Positions 8,000-15,461 of a DNA stretch of 64,000 nt are shown here, one piece after another. The DNA comes from Micromonospora rifamycinica (GTDB lineage: Bacteria > Actinomycetota > Actinomycetes > Mycobacteriales > Micromonosporaceae), in assembly GCF_900090265.1 (NCBI RefSeq), contig NZ_LT607752.1:4842001-4906000 (forward strand), given 5' to 3'. The stretch's first letter is position 1, and every line of letters begins with the position of its first letter. Made by a program: the position numbers and the translations under genes. The notes below the pieces were generated by a model. That model was not told the origin of the DNA. It saw nothing but the letters and a program-made list of their open reading frames with translations, and did not search any database.

Positions 8000-8584
8000 T
8001 CAGCCGACCTCGCAGACCCACCAACCCGTCTTCCGTACCACGGTGAACCGCAGCTGCTGCTCGGCGATCTTCTCGTCGGCGGTGGTCATGGTCAGCTTGG
8101 TGGAGACCGTGGCCCGGTCACCGTTCTGGTTGTCGACCGTCGGGGTGGACCAGCGGAACCGCGGGCTGGTGTAGGTGGTCGCGTACTTCTGCACCTCGGC
8201 CACCTTCGCGCTGATCTTCTGCTGGTCGCGTGCCTCCGCGCAGACGAAGTCGGCCGCCCTGCCGGCGTCCCGGTCCTGGTAGACGGCGGTGAGGAAGCCG
8301 TCGACCGCCACCGTCGGCTCCTTGGCGCCCGCACCGCTCTCGCGGTCGCGCAGGGCCAGGAAGGCGAGCGTCCCGCCGCCGCAGAGCACCACGGCCGCGG
8401 CCAGCGCGAGCGAGGCGACCAGCGCCCCGCGTCGCCGTGCCGGTGCCCGGTACGCCGGGTAGCCCGGCGGGGTGTCGGACGCGGAGCTGCGGGGGGTGGT
8501 CGTACCACCCTGGTCTGCTGGGTCGTGCCGCGACGCCGGGACGCCTGGCGATCCGCTCGGGCCACCGAACGGTGGTTGGGTCAT
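8000..8584 (-). CDS. single-pass membrane protein with extracytoplasmic domain, unknown function
   Basis: 194 aa. A Pro/Ser/Thr-rich cytoplasmic N-terminus (about 1-50) leads through ARRR into one hydrophobic helix (about 54-77), then an outside domain of about 115 residues. That domain has two cysteines (VCAEAR and the C-terminal WVCEVG) and the pattern FLTAVYQDRDAGRAADFVC...GDRATVSTKL...GWWVCEVG, resembling small lipoprotein-like NTF2/DUF4878-type folds often found in actinobacteria. The protein at 59960 in this window has the same architecture, including a C-terminal GWRVC, so the two are probably distant paralogues. The start ATG has GGGGGA 5 nt upstream. No role can be assigned. Confidence 0.75.
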   Translation of the reverse strand: MTQPPFGGPSGSPGVPASRHDPADQGGTTTPRSSASDTPPGYPAYRAPARRRGALVASLALAAAVVLCGGGTLAFLALRDRESGAGAKEPTVAVDGFLTAVYQDRDAGRAADFVCAEARDQQKISAKVAEVQKYATTYTSPRFRWSTPTVDNQNGDRATVSTKLTMTTADEKIAEQQLRFTVVRKTGWWVCEVG

Positions 8585-8907
8585 GTGGTCCCCCGGGGAA
8601 TGGGGCGCCGTCGCCGCCCCTGGCGACGACGCGGGTACGGGCGCGGCGGGCGACCCCTGATCGCCCGTCCGAGGCGCAAGGGTAGCGGTCGATGGGCGGC
8701 CCGTGGCGGACTGCTCACGACCCGCGAGGGAACGCGGTCAGCTTGCGGACCACGCGAGTGTCGCATATGTGACTTGAGGTGTTCGGCCGTGCGCGTCCCG
8801 TTGTCCCCCGCACCGGCGGGTCCTACGTTCGTCCGGGTGTGGGGGAGCGGATCGGGTCGGCGCCCGGTCCGGTCGGTCATTCACGGTACGAGGCCGGAGG
8901 CAGGTAC
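8585..8907. other. 323-bp divergent intergenic region
   Basis: No gene, tRNA or long repeat was found. It separates two divergent genes of unknown function and should contain both promoters. The only firm signal is GGAGG at 8896-8900, the ribosome binding site of the following gene. Confidence 0.4.
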
Positions 8908-9378
8908 ATGCGCGACGCGGAGAACATCGCCCGAGCCCAGTTCTCACCGGGGGACCGGGGGAGGCGGGCCGGTTCGACCGGCGACGCGGACGGGCTGGGT
9001 GGTGGACTGCCGGTGAACGAGCGGTCCTACCGGCGTTGTGCCGAACCCGCCGAGGTGCTGCGGCTGCTCGGCCGCTCCGCCGAGCGGGGCCGCGACGACG
9101 ACGACCCCGGCTACGTCATCCACCTGCCGATCCGGGTGGCCGACCTGACGGCGGCGACCGCCCTGGCCGGCACCGTGGCCACCTCGCTCGGTTTCCTGGT
9201 CGAGCTGGACGCCGGCGAGACGACCGTCTCCACCGTCGACGACCAGAACAACCGGCACCGGGTCTTCTGCGACCTGCTGCTGCCCGACCGGTCCCGCTGC
9301 CCCCAGCCGTACGACCACGCCGGGCAGTGTGGCGAGCTGCCGACCACCCCGGAGCAGCGTCCCGCGCCCCGGTCGTAG
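8908..9378 (+). CDS. unknown protein with C-terminal Cys/His cluster
   Basis: 156 aa, not recognised. The N-terminal third is Gly/Arg/Asp-rich and probably disordered. A folded region (about 42-125) contains AEVLRLLGRSAERG, HLPIRVADLTAATALAGTV and FLVELDAGETTVSTVDD. The C-terminal end has C121, C131, H137 and C141 (FCDLLLPDRSRC...DHAGQC), which could bind a metal. The ATG at 8908 is chosen because GGAGG lies 7 nt upstream; longer in-frame starts lack such a site and their extra sequence looks non-coding. It precedes, in the same direction, the DUF4177-RidA pair but has its own promoter region and a possible separate promoter follows it. Confidence 0.65.
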   Translation: MRDAENIARAQFSPGDRGRRAGSTGDADGLGGGLPVNERSYRRCAEPAEVLRLLGRSAERGRDDDDPGYVIHLPIRVADLTAATALAGTVATSLGFLVELDAGETTVSTVDDQNNRHRVFCDLLLPDRSRCPQPYDHAGQCGELPTTPEQRPAPRS

Positions 9379-9387
9379 CCCGGACCG

Positions 9388-9393
9388 TAGGCT
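9388..9393 (+). promoter_or_regulatory. -10 box before the DUF4177-RidA operon
   Basis: TAGGCT lies 42 nt before the ATG at 9436, and AAGGGAG just ahead of that ATG supplies a ribosome binding site. This suggests a leadered transcript for the two small genes. Confidence 0.4.
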
Positions 9394-9435
9394 GTCGGTG
9401 GAACAGTCCTCGTCAGGCAAGGGAGCCCTCCACCG

Positions 9436-9591
9436 ATGCAGAAGTGGGAATACGCCACGGTCCCGCTGCTGGTCCACGCGACCAAGCAGATCCTCGACAA
9501 CTGGGGCGAGGACGGCTGGGAACTCGTCGCCGTGGTCCCCGGCCCGAACCCGGACCAGTTGGTCGCCTACCTCAAGCGCCCCAAGGGCTGA
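9436..9591 (+). CDS. small DUF4177-like protein
   Basis: 51 aa: begins MQKWEYATVPLLVHATKQIL and continues DNWGEDGWELVAVVPG to a basic end (YLKRPKG). The WEYATVPL and GWELVAVV segments are hallmarks of DUF4177, small two-strand/one-helix proteins. M. tuberculosis has the same small gene (Rv3678A) between the RidA and ArsA-like genes, so the position supports the call. AAGGGAG lies upstream as ribosome binding site. The next gene starts 10 bp after its stop, so it is co-transcribed with the RidA-family gene. Function unknown. Confidence 0.85.
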   Translation: MQKWEYATVPLLVHATKQILDNWGEDGWELVAVVPGPNPDQLVAYLKRPKG

Positions 9592-9601
9592 GGGTCCGAC
9601 G

Positions 9602-10063
9602 ATGAGCAACGGACCCCACGCCAAGCTCGCCGAGCTCGGCCTGACCCTGCCCGACGTGGTGCCGCCGGTGGCCAGCTACGTCCCGGCCGTGCAGTCCGGC
9701 CAGCACGTCTACGTCTCCGGCCAGCTGCCGGTGGCCGAGGGCAAGCTCCTCGCCACCGGCCAGGTCGGTGCGGGTGTCTCGCCCGAGCAGGCCAAGGATC
9801 TCGCCGAGCGGTGCGCGCTGAACGCCCTCGCCGCGGTCGACTCGCTGGTCGGCCTGGAGAACATCGTCAAGATCGTGAAGCTGACCGGTTTCGTGGCGTC
9901 CGCGCCGGGCTTCCACGGCCAGCCGGCCGTGATCAACGGGGCGTCCGACCTGCTCGGCGCGGTCTTCGGGGAGGCCGGGCGGCACGCCCGTTCCGCCGTC
10001 GGGGTGGCCGAGCTGCCGCTGGACGCCCCGGTCGAGGTCGAGCTGATCGTCGAGGTCGGCTGA
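9602..10063 (+). CDS. RidA/YjgF/UK114-family protein
   Basis: 153 aa, slightly longer than the 125-130 aa of classic RidA because of an N-terminal extension (HAKLAELGLTLPDVVPP). The core has YVPAVQSGQHVYVSGQLPV, CALNALAAVDSLVGLENIVKIVKLTGFV and the C-terminal RSAVGVAELPLDAPVEVELIVEV. Archetypal RidA deaminates reactive enamine/imine intermediates from PLP enzymes using an Arg in the R-[SA]-x-V segment, which is present here (HARSAVGVAELP). The start, ATG at 9602, follows the 51-aa gene by 10 bp. Neighbour order matches Rv3678c. Whether it is a true deaminase or a subfamily binding protein is open. Confidence 0.88.
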   Translation: MSNGPHAKLAELGLTLPDVVPPVASYVPAVQSGQHVYVSGQLPVAEGKLLATGQVGAGVSPEQAKDLAERCALNALAAVDSLVGLENIVKIVKLTGFVASAPGFHGQPAVINGASDLLGAVFGEAGRHARSAVGVAELPLDAPVEVELIVEVG

Positions 10064-10080
10064 GCCACCGAGCCGTCCCC

Positions 10081-10195
10081 CGTCGCGCCGCGCGGCAACG
10101 AGCCACCGTCGCGCCGCGCGGCAACGAGCCACCGTCGCGCCGCGCGGCAACGAGCCACCGTCGCGCCGCGCGGCACGAGCGGCTCGTTGCCGCGG
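10081..10195. repeat. 26-bp tandem repeat with fold-back end
   Basis: Three exact 26-bp units (10081-10106, 10107-10132, 10133-10158; each starting CGTCGCGCCGCGCGGCAACG) are followed by a partial fourth. The array closes with CTCGTTGCCGCGG, the reverse complement of the unit's GCGGCAACGAG, so the end can fold into a hairpin. It fills the gap after the RidA-family gene and may act as a terminator. Confidence 0.75.
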
Positions 10196-10326
10196 TGCGT
10201 CGTTCCCTGGTCCGCCGGCCCGGTGGGCACCACGCCCCCGGGCCGGTCGGCCGGTGGAAAGCCGCGAACAGCCACGAACCGGATGCACCGACTCGGCAAG
10301 ATCGCGGGGAGTGGCGGGCGGGGTCG

Positions 10327-10332
10327 TACGAT
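10327..10332 (+). promoter_or_regulatory. -10 box of MBL-fold hydrolase gene
   Basis: TACGAT, 7 nt before the ATG at 10340, with no room for a Shine-Dalgarno sequence; a leaderless promoter arrangement. Confidence 0.5.
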
Positions 10333-10339
10333 CGCAGCC

Positions 10340-11137
10340 ATGACCGGGCATGTGACGGCACCGCCGGCCGCGCTGGCCGACCGGCTGCCGGACTGGGTGA
10401 CGTTGCTGCGTGCCCCCAACCCTGGGCCGATGACCCTGGAGGGGACCAACACCTGGCTGCTGCGCGCCCCCGGCGCGGAGCACGCCGTCGTCGTCGACCC
10501 GGGGCCGGCGGACGAGGCGCACCTGGCCGCCGTCGCGGCGTGCGGGCCGGTCGGGCTGGTGCTGATCACCCACGGGCACCCGGACCACACCGAGGGCGCC
10601 CCCCGGCTGAGCGAACTGCTCGGCGGGGCACCGGTACGCGCCGCCGACCCGGCGCACACCATCGGCGGTGCGCCGCTGACCGGGGCGGCACCGCTCGACG
10701 CGTCCGGCCTGACGGTCGACCTGGTGCCGACCCCCGGGCACACCGCCGACTCGCTCTGCTTCCTGGTGTCGTACGGCACCGAGCGGGTGGTGCTGACCGG
10801 GGACACCATCCTCGGCCGGGGCACCACCGTCGTCGCCCACCCCGACGGCGACCTCGGCGACTACCTGGCCAGCCTGGAACGGCTCGGCGCGTACCGGGGG
10901 ACCGCGGCGCTGCCCGGGCACGGCCCGGCGCTGGCCGACTGCGGCGCGGCGGCCGATTTCTACCTGGCCCACCGCCGGGCCCGGCTCGACCAGGTGCGGG
11001 CCGCCGTCGCCGCGGGCGCCCGCACCGCGCCCGAGGTGGTGGCGACGGTCTACGCGGACGTCGACCGGTCGCTGTGGTGGGCCGCCGAGTGGTCGGTCCG
11101 CGCCCAACTGGAGTACCTGGGAGTGGAGCAGCCGTGA
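10340..11137 (+). CDS. metallo-beta-lactamase-fold hydrolase (Rv3677c-like)
   Basis: 265 aa. The metal-binding signature H78-G-H80-P-D82-H83 is complete, followed by the later ligands in VPTPGHTADSLCF, VVLTGDTILG and LPGHGPAL, so it should be an active binuclear zinc hydrolase. The N-terminal PNPGPMTLEGTNTWLL is typical of the LACTB2/glyoxalase II-like branch (RNA or thioester hydrolases) rather than true beta-lactamases. Gene order (RidA, then this gene) equals Rv3678c-Rv3677c. Its stop overlaps the GTG of the next gene by 4 bp (GTGA), so the large cyclase protein is translationally coupled to it. Confidence 0.88.
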   Translation: MTGHVTAPPAALADRLPDWVTLLRAPNPGPMTLEGTNTWLLRAPGAEHAVVVDPGPADEAHLAAVAACGPVGLVLITHGHPDHTEGAPRLSELLGGAPVRAADPAHTIGGAPLTGAAPLDASGLTVDLVPTPGHTADSLCFLVSYGTERVVLTGDTILGRGTTVVAHPDGDLGDYLASLERLGAYRGTAALPGHGPALADCGAAADFYLAHRRARLDQVRAAVAAGARTAPEVVATVYADVDRSLWWAAEWSVRAQLEYLGVEQP

Positions 11138-14100
11138 CCTGCCCGGTGTGCGGCACGCTCGCCGTCCCCGGCGCGCGGTTCTGCCACAACTGCGGGGCGG
11201 CGTTGCCGGCCGCCGCCACCCTGCCGACCGCCGAGCGTCGGGTGGTCACCGTGCTCTTCGGTGACCTGTCCGAGTTCACCTCGTGGTCGGAGGACCTCGA
11301 CCCGGAGCGGGTCGGCGCGGTCACCGACCGGGTGCTCGCCGCGCTCGCCGGTGCGGTCAAGACGTTCGGCGGGCACGTGGACAAGCTCACCGGCGACGGG
11401 ATCATGGCGGTCTTCGGTGCCCCGGTGGCCCACGAGGACGACGCCGAGCGGGCCGTCCGGGCCGCCCTGTCGATGCAGCGGGCGGTCCGCCGGGTGCTCG
11501 ACGACGAGCGCGGCGGCGGAGCGCCGCTCGGCCTGCGGGTCGGGCTGAACACCGGGGACGTGATCGCCGGCATCCAGGCCGCCATCGAGTACACGGTCAT
11601 CGGGGACACCGTGAACACCGCCGCCCGGCTGGCCGACGCCGCCGCCGTCGGCGCGATCTACGCCGGTGCCCGGACCTCCTCGGCCACCCGGCACGTCGCC
11701 TCCTGGCGGGTGCTGCGCCCGCTGCGGCTCAAGGGCAAGCGCGAGCCGGTCGAGGCGTACGAGCTGCTGGGTCTGCTGGACGCCCCGGGCACCCGGTCGG
11801 GGCTCGGCGACGAGGCGCCCTTCGTCGGGCGGGAGACCGAGATCGGCCGGGTCGCCGGCCGGCTCGCCGAGGTGATCGACCGGGGCGAGCCCCGGGTGCT
11901 GCTGATGACCGCCGAGGCGGGGATCGGCAAGTCCCGGTTCGCCGCCGAGGTGGAGCGCCTCGCCGCCGGCTACGACGTCGGCGCGGGCCGGTACGCCGCC
12001 CACAGCGGCGCCCGGGTGCTCTCGGTCCGCTGTGCGGCCTTCGGCGAGCGACGTCGGCTGGCGCCCCTGGCCGACCTGGTCCGGGCCGCCGTCGGCCTGC
12101 CCAACGACACCTCCACGGCGCTCACCCGGCCGGCCGTGGAGGAGCGGCTGCGCCGGCTCGGCCAGCGCCTCGGCCGGCTGCGCGCCGACGCACCGCCGAT
12201 CGGCGCCGACCAGCTGCTGGCCCTGCTCGGCTACGCCGAACTGCCCGCCGGCAGCCCGGGTGAACAGGGCGGATGGGGGGCCACCCCGCCGGCCGCCGAC
12301 GCCGAGGCGGTGCCGGTGGCGGTGGCCGGGCTGCTCAGTGCCCTGGCCGCCGAGGCGCCGCTGGTGATCGTCGTCGACGACCTGCACGACGCCACCGCCG
12401 AGACCATCGACGCGCTCGGGGCCACCCTGTCCCGGCTCACCGGGCCGGTGCTGGTGATGCTGCTGGGCCGCCCGGAGCTGGTCCGGACCGCGGGGGCGTT
12501 GACCTGGATCGCCGACGCCGAGGTGCAGCCGCTGCCGCCGCTGCGCGGTGCGGACGCCTCCCGCCTGCTCACCAGCTACCTCAACGGCGGCCGGCTGCCC
12601 CAGGCCGACGCCGACCGGTTGCTCGCCACCGCCCAGGGCAACGCCTTCTACCTGGCCGAGCTGGTCACCCTGCTGCGGGAGCGGGGAGCGCTGACCGCCG
12701 GCCCGGACGGCGGCTGGCGGCTGGTGCCCGGCTCGCTGGGCAGCCGGCTGCTCTCCCGCGACCTCGCCGCCGTGCTGGCCGCCCGGATCGACGCCCTCCC
12801 GCCGGAGGCCCGTTCGGCCCTGCGGGACGCCGCCGTGGTCGGTGACGTGGTGCCGGCCGGCGCGTTGGAGGCGTTGCGCGAGCAACGGGCCGGGCGGGAC
12901 GGCCGGCCCGCCGCGGTGGCCGCGGTCGAGCTGGAACGGGCCGTGGAGGAGCTGCTGCAACGCCGGATGCTGCACCGCACCCGCAGCGGCTTCGCGTTCG
13001 CCACCCCGCTGATGCGCGAGGCCGCCTACACCGGGGTGAGCAAGGCGGAGCTGGCCGAACGGCACGCCGCGCTGGCCCGCTGGGCCACCGAAGCGCCCGG
13101 CTCGTCGGTCGCCCCGCCGGGCGGGTTCACCGACGCGGCCCGGGACGACTTCGTGGCCGAGCAGGTCGAGCGGGCCGTCGCCCTCGCCGACGCGGTGAAG
13201 CTCCGCCCGGATTCGCCGGCCCGCACGGTCGCCCCGCTGGGGGTGGCCGCGCTGGGCCGGGCCGCCCGCCGGTCCCTCCAGGTCGGTGAGCCGGCGTTGG
13301 CCGTCGAGTACGCCGAACGCGCCGCCGAGCTGGCCCGCGAGGGGATGCCCCCGGCCGACCGGGTGGCGCACGCCCGCGCCCTGCTCCAGGTCGGCCGGGC
13401 CGGTGACGCGCTCGCCTTCGCCGAGAAGATCGCCGCCAACGCCGGTGACGACGCCGGCACCCGGGCCAGCGCCCTGCTGCTCGCCGGCCAGGCCCACCAG
13501 ACCCTGGGCGACCAGGGCCGGGCGGTGGCCTGCTGGCAGGAGGCGTTGCAGGTGGCCACCGCCGGTGAGGTGACCAACCTGCGCGCCTCGGCGATGCGCC
13601 GGCTGGGGATGGCCGACTTCGTCGCCGGCCGGCTCGGGCAGGCCAGCAGCCGGCTCGCCGCCTCCTACCAGATCAGCCTGGCCGCGAAGGACCTGCGCGG
13701 GCAGGCCTGGGCGTTGCAGAACCTCGCCTGGGTCACCACCACCCGGGGTGACTTCGCCGGCACCGACGCGGTGCTCGGCCGGGCCGCCCGGCTCTTCGCC
13801 GAGTTGAAGGACCCGTACGGGCGGGCCTGGCTGCGCGGCACCACGGCCTTCGCCCGGCTGTTGGCCGGGCGGCTCGGGGAGGCCTGCCGGCTGGCCGGGA
13901 TCTTCCTGCCGTTCGGGGAACGGGTCGGCGAAGCGTGGGCGGTGGGCACGTTGCGCGCGGTCGAGGCGTTCGCCGGGGCCGAGCTGGGCGAGGTGGCCGA
14001 GGCGGACCGGGCGGCCCGCCGGGCGTACCGGGACTTCGCGGCGGTCTCCGACGACTGGGGGCGTGGGTTCGCCCTGGTCGTCCGGGGGGTGGTGGCGCGC

Positions 14101-14709
14101 GGGCTGGGCGAGCCGGAGCACGCCGCCGACCTGTTCACCGACGCCCTGGCGTACGCCGGCCGGACCTCGCACCCGCTGCTCACCGGGATGGCCGGTACGC
14201 TGCGGGGCTTCGTGGCGTTGGACATGGGCGACTGCGAGACCGCCGAGCGGGACGCCCGCGCGGTGCTGACCGCCGTCGAACCGCACAACCCGCAGGCTCC
14301 GGCGCAGGCCGCGCCCCGGGTGCTGCTGGCCACCGCCCGGCTCGCCGCCGGGGATCCGGCCACCGCGGTCGGGTTGCTCGCCCCGGTGGCGACGACCGCC
14401 GCGAAGACGGCGACGCTGCTCTTCTCCCGCCGGCAGACGTTGGCCCGCTACGCGTCCGCGCTGCTCGCCCACGGCCAGTCGGAGCAGGCGTTGGACTGGG
14501 CGCGGCGGGCGGTCGCCGCCCCGGCGGAGGACGTCCGCAGTCAGGTGATCGGGGCGTGCGTGCTGGCCGAGGCGCTGGCTGTCGCCGGTCGTCCGGTCGA
14601 GGCGCTGGCCAGCGCGCAGGAGGCGGTGCGGCTGGCCTACGCGACCGAGCAGCGCAGTGAACGGGCCAGTGCCGATGCCCTGCGGGACCGGCTGGCCGCC
14701 GGGGTCTGA
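11134..14709 (+). CDS. class III nucleotide cyclase / AAA-type ATPase / TPR signalling protein
   Basis: 1191 aa. Order of parts: a zinc ribbon (CPVCG...CHNCG, residues about 3-22); a class III adenylate/guanylate cyclase domain (about 33-205) with both metal aspartates (FGDLSEF and KLTGDGIMAVFG), an ATP-type Lys in DKLTGDG, and the transition-state Asn/Arg in NTAARL; an AAA/STAND ATPase (Walker A AEAGIGKS at about 261-268, Walker B VIVVDDLHDA at about 411); then about 500 residues of Ala-rich TPR-like helices. The architecture is common in mycobacteria and Micromonosporaceae (often labelled LuxR/cyclase ATPase), but no LuxR domain is seen at the end here. It probably makes cAMP in response to a ligand or partner sensed by the TPR part. 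A Crp-family gene at 29173 offers a receptor. GTG start overlaps the upstream stop by 4 bp. Confidence 0.9.
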   Translation: MTCPVCGTLAVPGARFCHNCGAALPAAATLPTAERRVVTVLFGDLSEFTSWSEDLDPERVGAVTDRVLAALAGAVKTFGGHVDKLTGDGIMAVFGAPVAHEDDAERAVRAALSMQRAVRRVLDDERGGGAPLGLRVGLNTGDVIAGIQAAIEYTVIGDTVNTAARLADAAAVGAIYAGARTSSATRHVASWRVLRPLRLKGKREPVEAYELLGLLDAPGTRSGLGDEAPFVGRETEIGRVAGRLAEVIDRGEPRVLLMTAEAGIGKSRFAAEVERLAAGYDVGAGRYAAHSGARVLSVRCAAFGERRRLAPLADLVRAAVGLPNDTSTALTRPAVEERLRRLGQRLGRLRADAPPIGADQLLALLGYAELPAGSPGEQGGWGATPPAADAEAVPVAVAGLLSALAAEAPLVIVVDDLHDATAETIDALGATLSRLTGPVLVMLLGRPELVRTAGALTWIADAEVQPLPPLRGADASRLLTSYLNGGRLPQADADRLLATAQGNAFYLAELVTLLRERGALTAGPDGGWRLVPGSLGSRLLSRDLAAVLAARIDALPPEARSALRDAAVVGDVVPAGALEALREQRAGRDGRPAAVAAVELERAVEELLQRRMLHRTRSGFAFATPLMREAAYTGVSKAELAERHAALARWATEAPGSSVAPPGGFTDAARDDFVAEQVERAVALADAVKLRPDSPARTVAPLGVAALGRAARRSLQVGEPALAVEYAERAAELAREGMPPADRVAHARALLQVGRAGDALAFAEKIAANAGDDAGTRASALLLAGQAHQTLGDQGRAVACWQEALQVATAGEVTNLRASAMRRLGMADFVAGRLGQASSRLAASYQISLAAKDLRGQAWALQNLAWVTTTRGDFAGTDAVLGRAARLFAELKDPYGRAWLRGTTAFARLLAGRLGEACRLAGIFLPFGERVGEAWAVGTLRAVEAFAGAELGEVAEADRAARRAYRDFAAVSDDWGRGFALVVRGVVARGLGEPEHAADLFTDALAYAGRTSHPLLTGMAGTLRGFVALDMGDCETAERDARAVLTAVEPHNPQAPAQAAPRVLLATARLAAGDPATAVGLLAPVATTAAKTATLLFSRRQTLARYASALLAHGQSEQALDWARRAVAAPAEDVRSQVIGACVLAEALAVAGRPVEALASAQEAVRLAYATEQRSERASADALRDRLAAGV

Positions 14710-14888
14710 CGGTGGTCGGGGCGGCCGTCGGGTGGGCGCGGGTCGGTGCGGGCAGGTCGGGGCGGTCGGTCGGGGCCGGAGGGCAGGTCTGTCGGTTCCG
14801 GTGATGTGCCCGTCGGTGGGGACGGTTAGCGTGTCACTTCACGCGACCGCCCCTCGGTGCCGGTCGTGCCGTCGGGGTGGGGGGACAG

Positions 14889-15431
14889 ATGAGGTTGCCG
14901 CGTTCGGGTGCCGGCTGGACGATCGCGGTCTTCGGGGTGCTGGCGGTGCTGCTCGGCGCGCTCGGCCTGGTGTGGCCGGAGGCGCAGCTGCGGATGCTCG
15001 GCTTCGCGGTGCCGCAGACCCGGGCGGCCGGCGACTACACCGGCACGTTCCTCACCGCGTCCTCGATGGCCTCGTTCAACATGGGGGTCTACTACCTGCT
15101 CGCGGTGGCGACCGAGTGGCGGGCGTTCTACCGGTTCACGGTGGTCTTCCGGTTGGTCACCTTCACCGTCTTCACGTTGACCGTGCTGGCCGACGTGGCG
15201 CCGGACCGGTTCATCGGGGTGGCGCTCTGGGAGGGGGCGGGTGCGGTGGCGACCGCGCTCGGTCTGCGGTGGGACGCCCGTCGATCGGTGACCGTCGTCG
15301 CCGAGGGGGACGGTAGCGCTCCCATCTCTCCGGCGGGGTCGACGAAAGGCCAGGTCAGCGACGTTTCCGAGGATGCGGAGATCGGGTCGGCCGCTGCCGG
15401 CCCGGCCGCTCCCGCCGGTACGGACCGCTGA
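14889..15431 (+). CDS. multi-pass membrane protein, unknown
   Basis: 180 aa. Four hydrophobic segments: about 10-30 (WTIAVFGVLAVLLGALGLVW), 52-75 (TASSMASFNMGVYYLLAVA), 83-105 and 112-132, followed by a hydrophilic, acidic Ala/Ser-rich cytoplasmic tail (about 140-180). The ATG at 14889 has GGGGGA upstream; a TAGCGT -10 candidate at 14827-14832 would give a leader of about 50 nt. It lies between the cyclase gene and the receptor kinase gene, all in the same direction, but the 179-bp upstream gap argues for its own promoter. No family is recognised. Confidence 0.7.
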   Translation: MRLPRSGAGWTIAVFGVLAVLLGALGLVWPEAQLRMLGFAVPQTRAAGDYTGTFLTASSMASFNMGVYYLLAVATEWRAFYRFTVVFRLVTFTVFTLTVLADVAPDRFIGVALWEGAGAVATALGLRWDARRSVTVVAEGDGSAPISPAGSTKGQVSDVSEDAEIGSAAAGPAAPAGTDR

Positions 15432-15449
15432 GCGGCCCGGCGGAACAGG

Positions 15450-15455
15450 TATTTT
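15450..15455 (+). promoter_or_regulatory. -10 box of Ser/Thr kinase gene
   Basis: TATTTT, 6 nt before the GTG at 15462; the gap leaves no ribosome binding site, suggesting a leaderless transcript. Confidence 0.5.
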
Positions 15456-15461
15456 CGAGCC

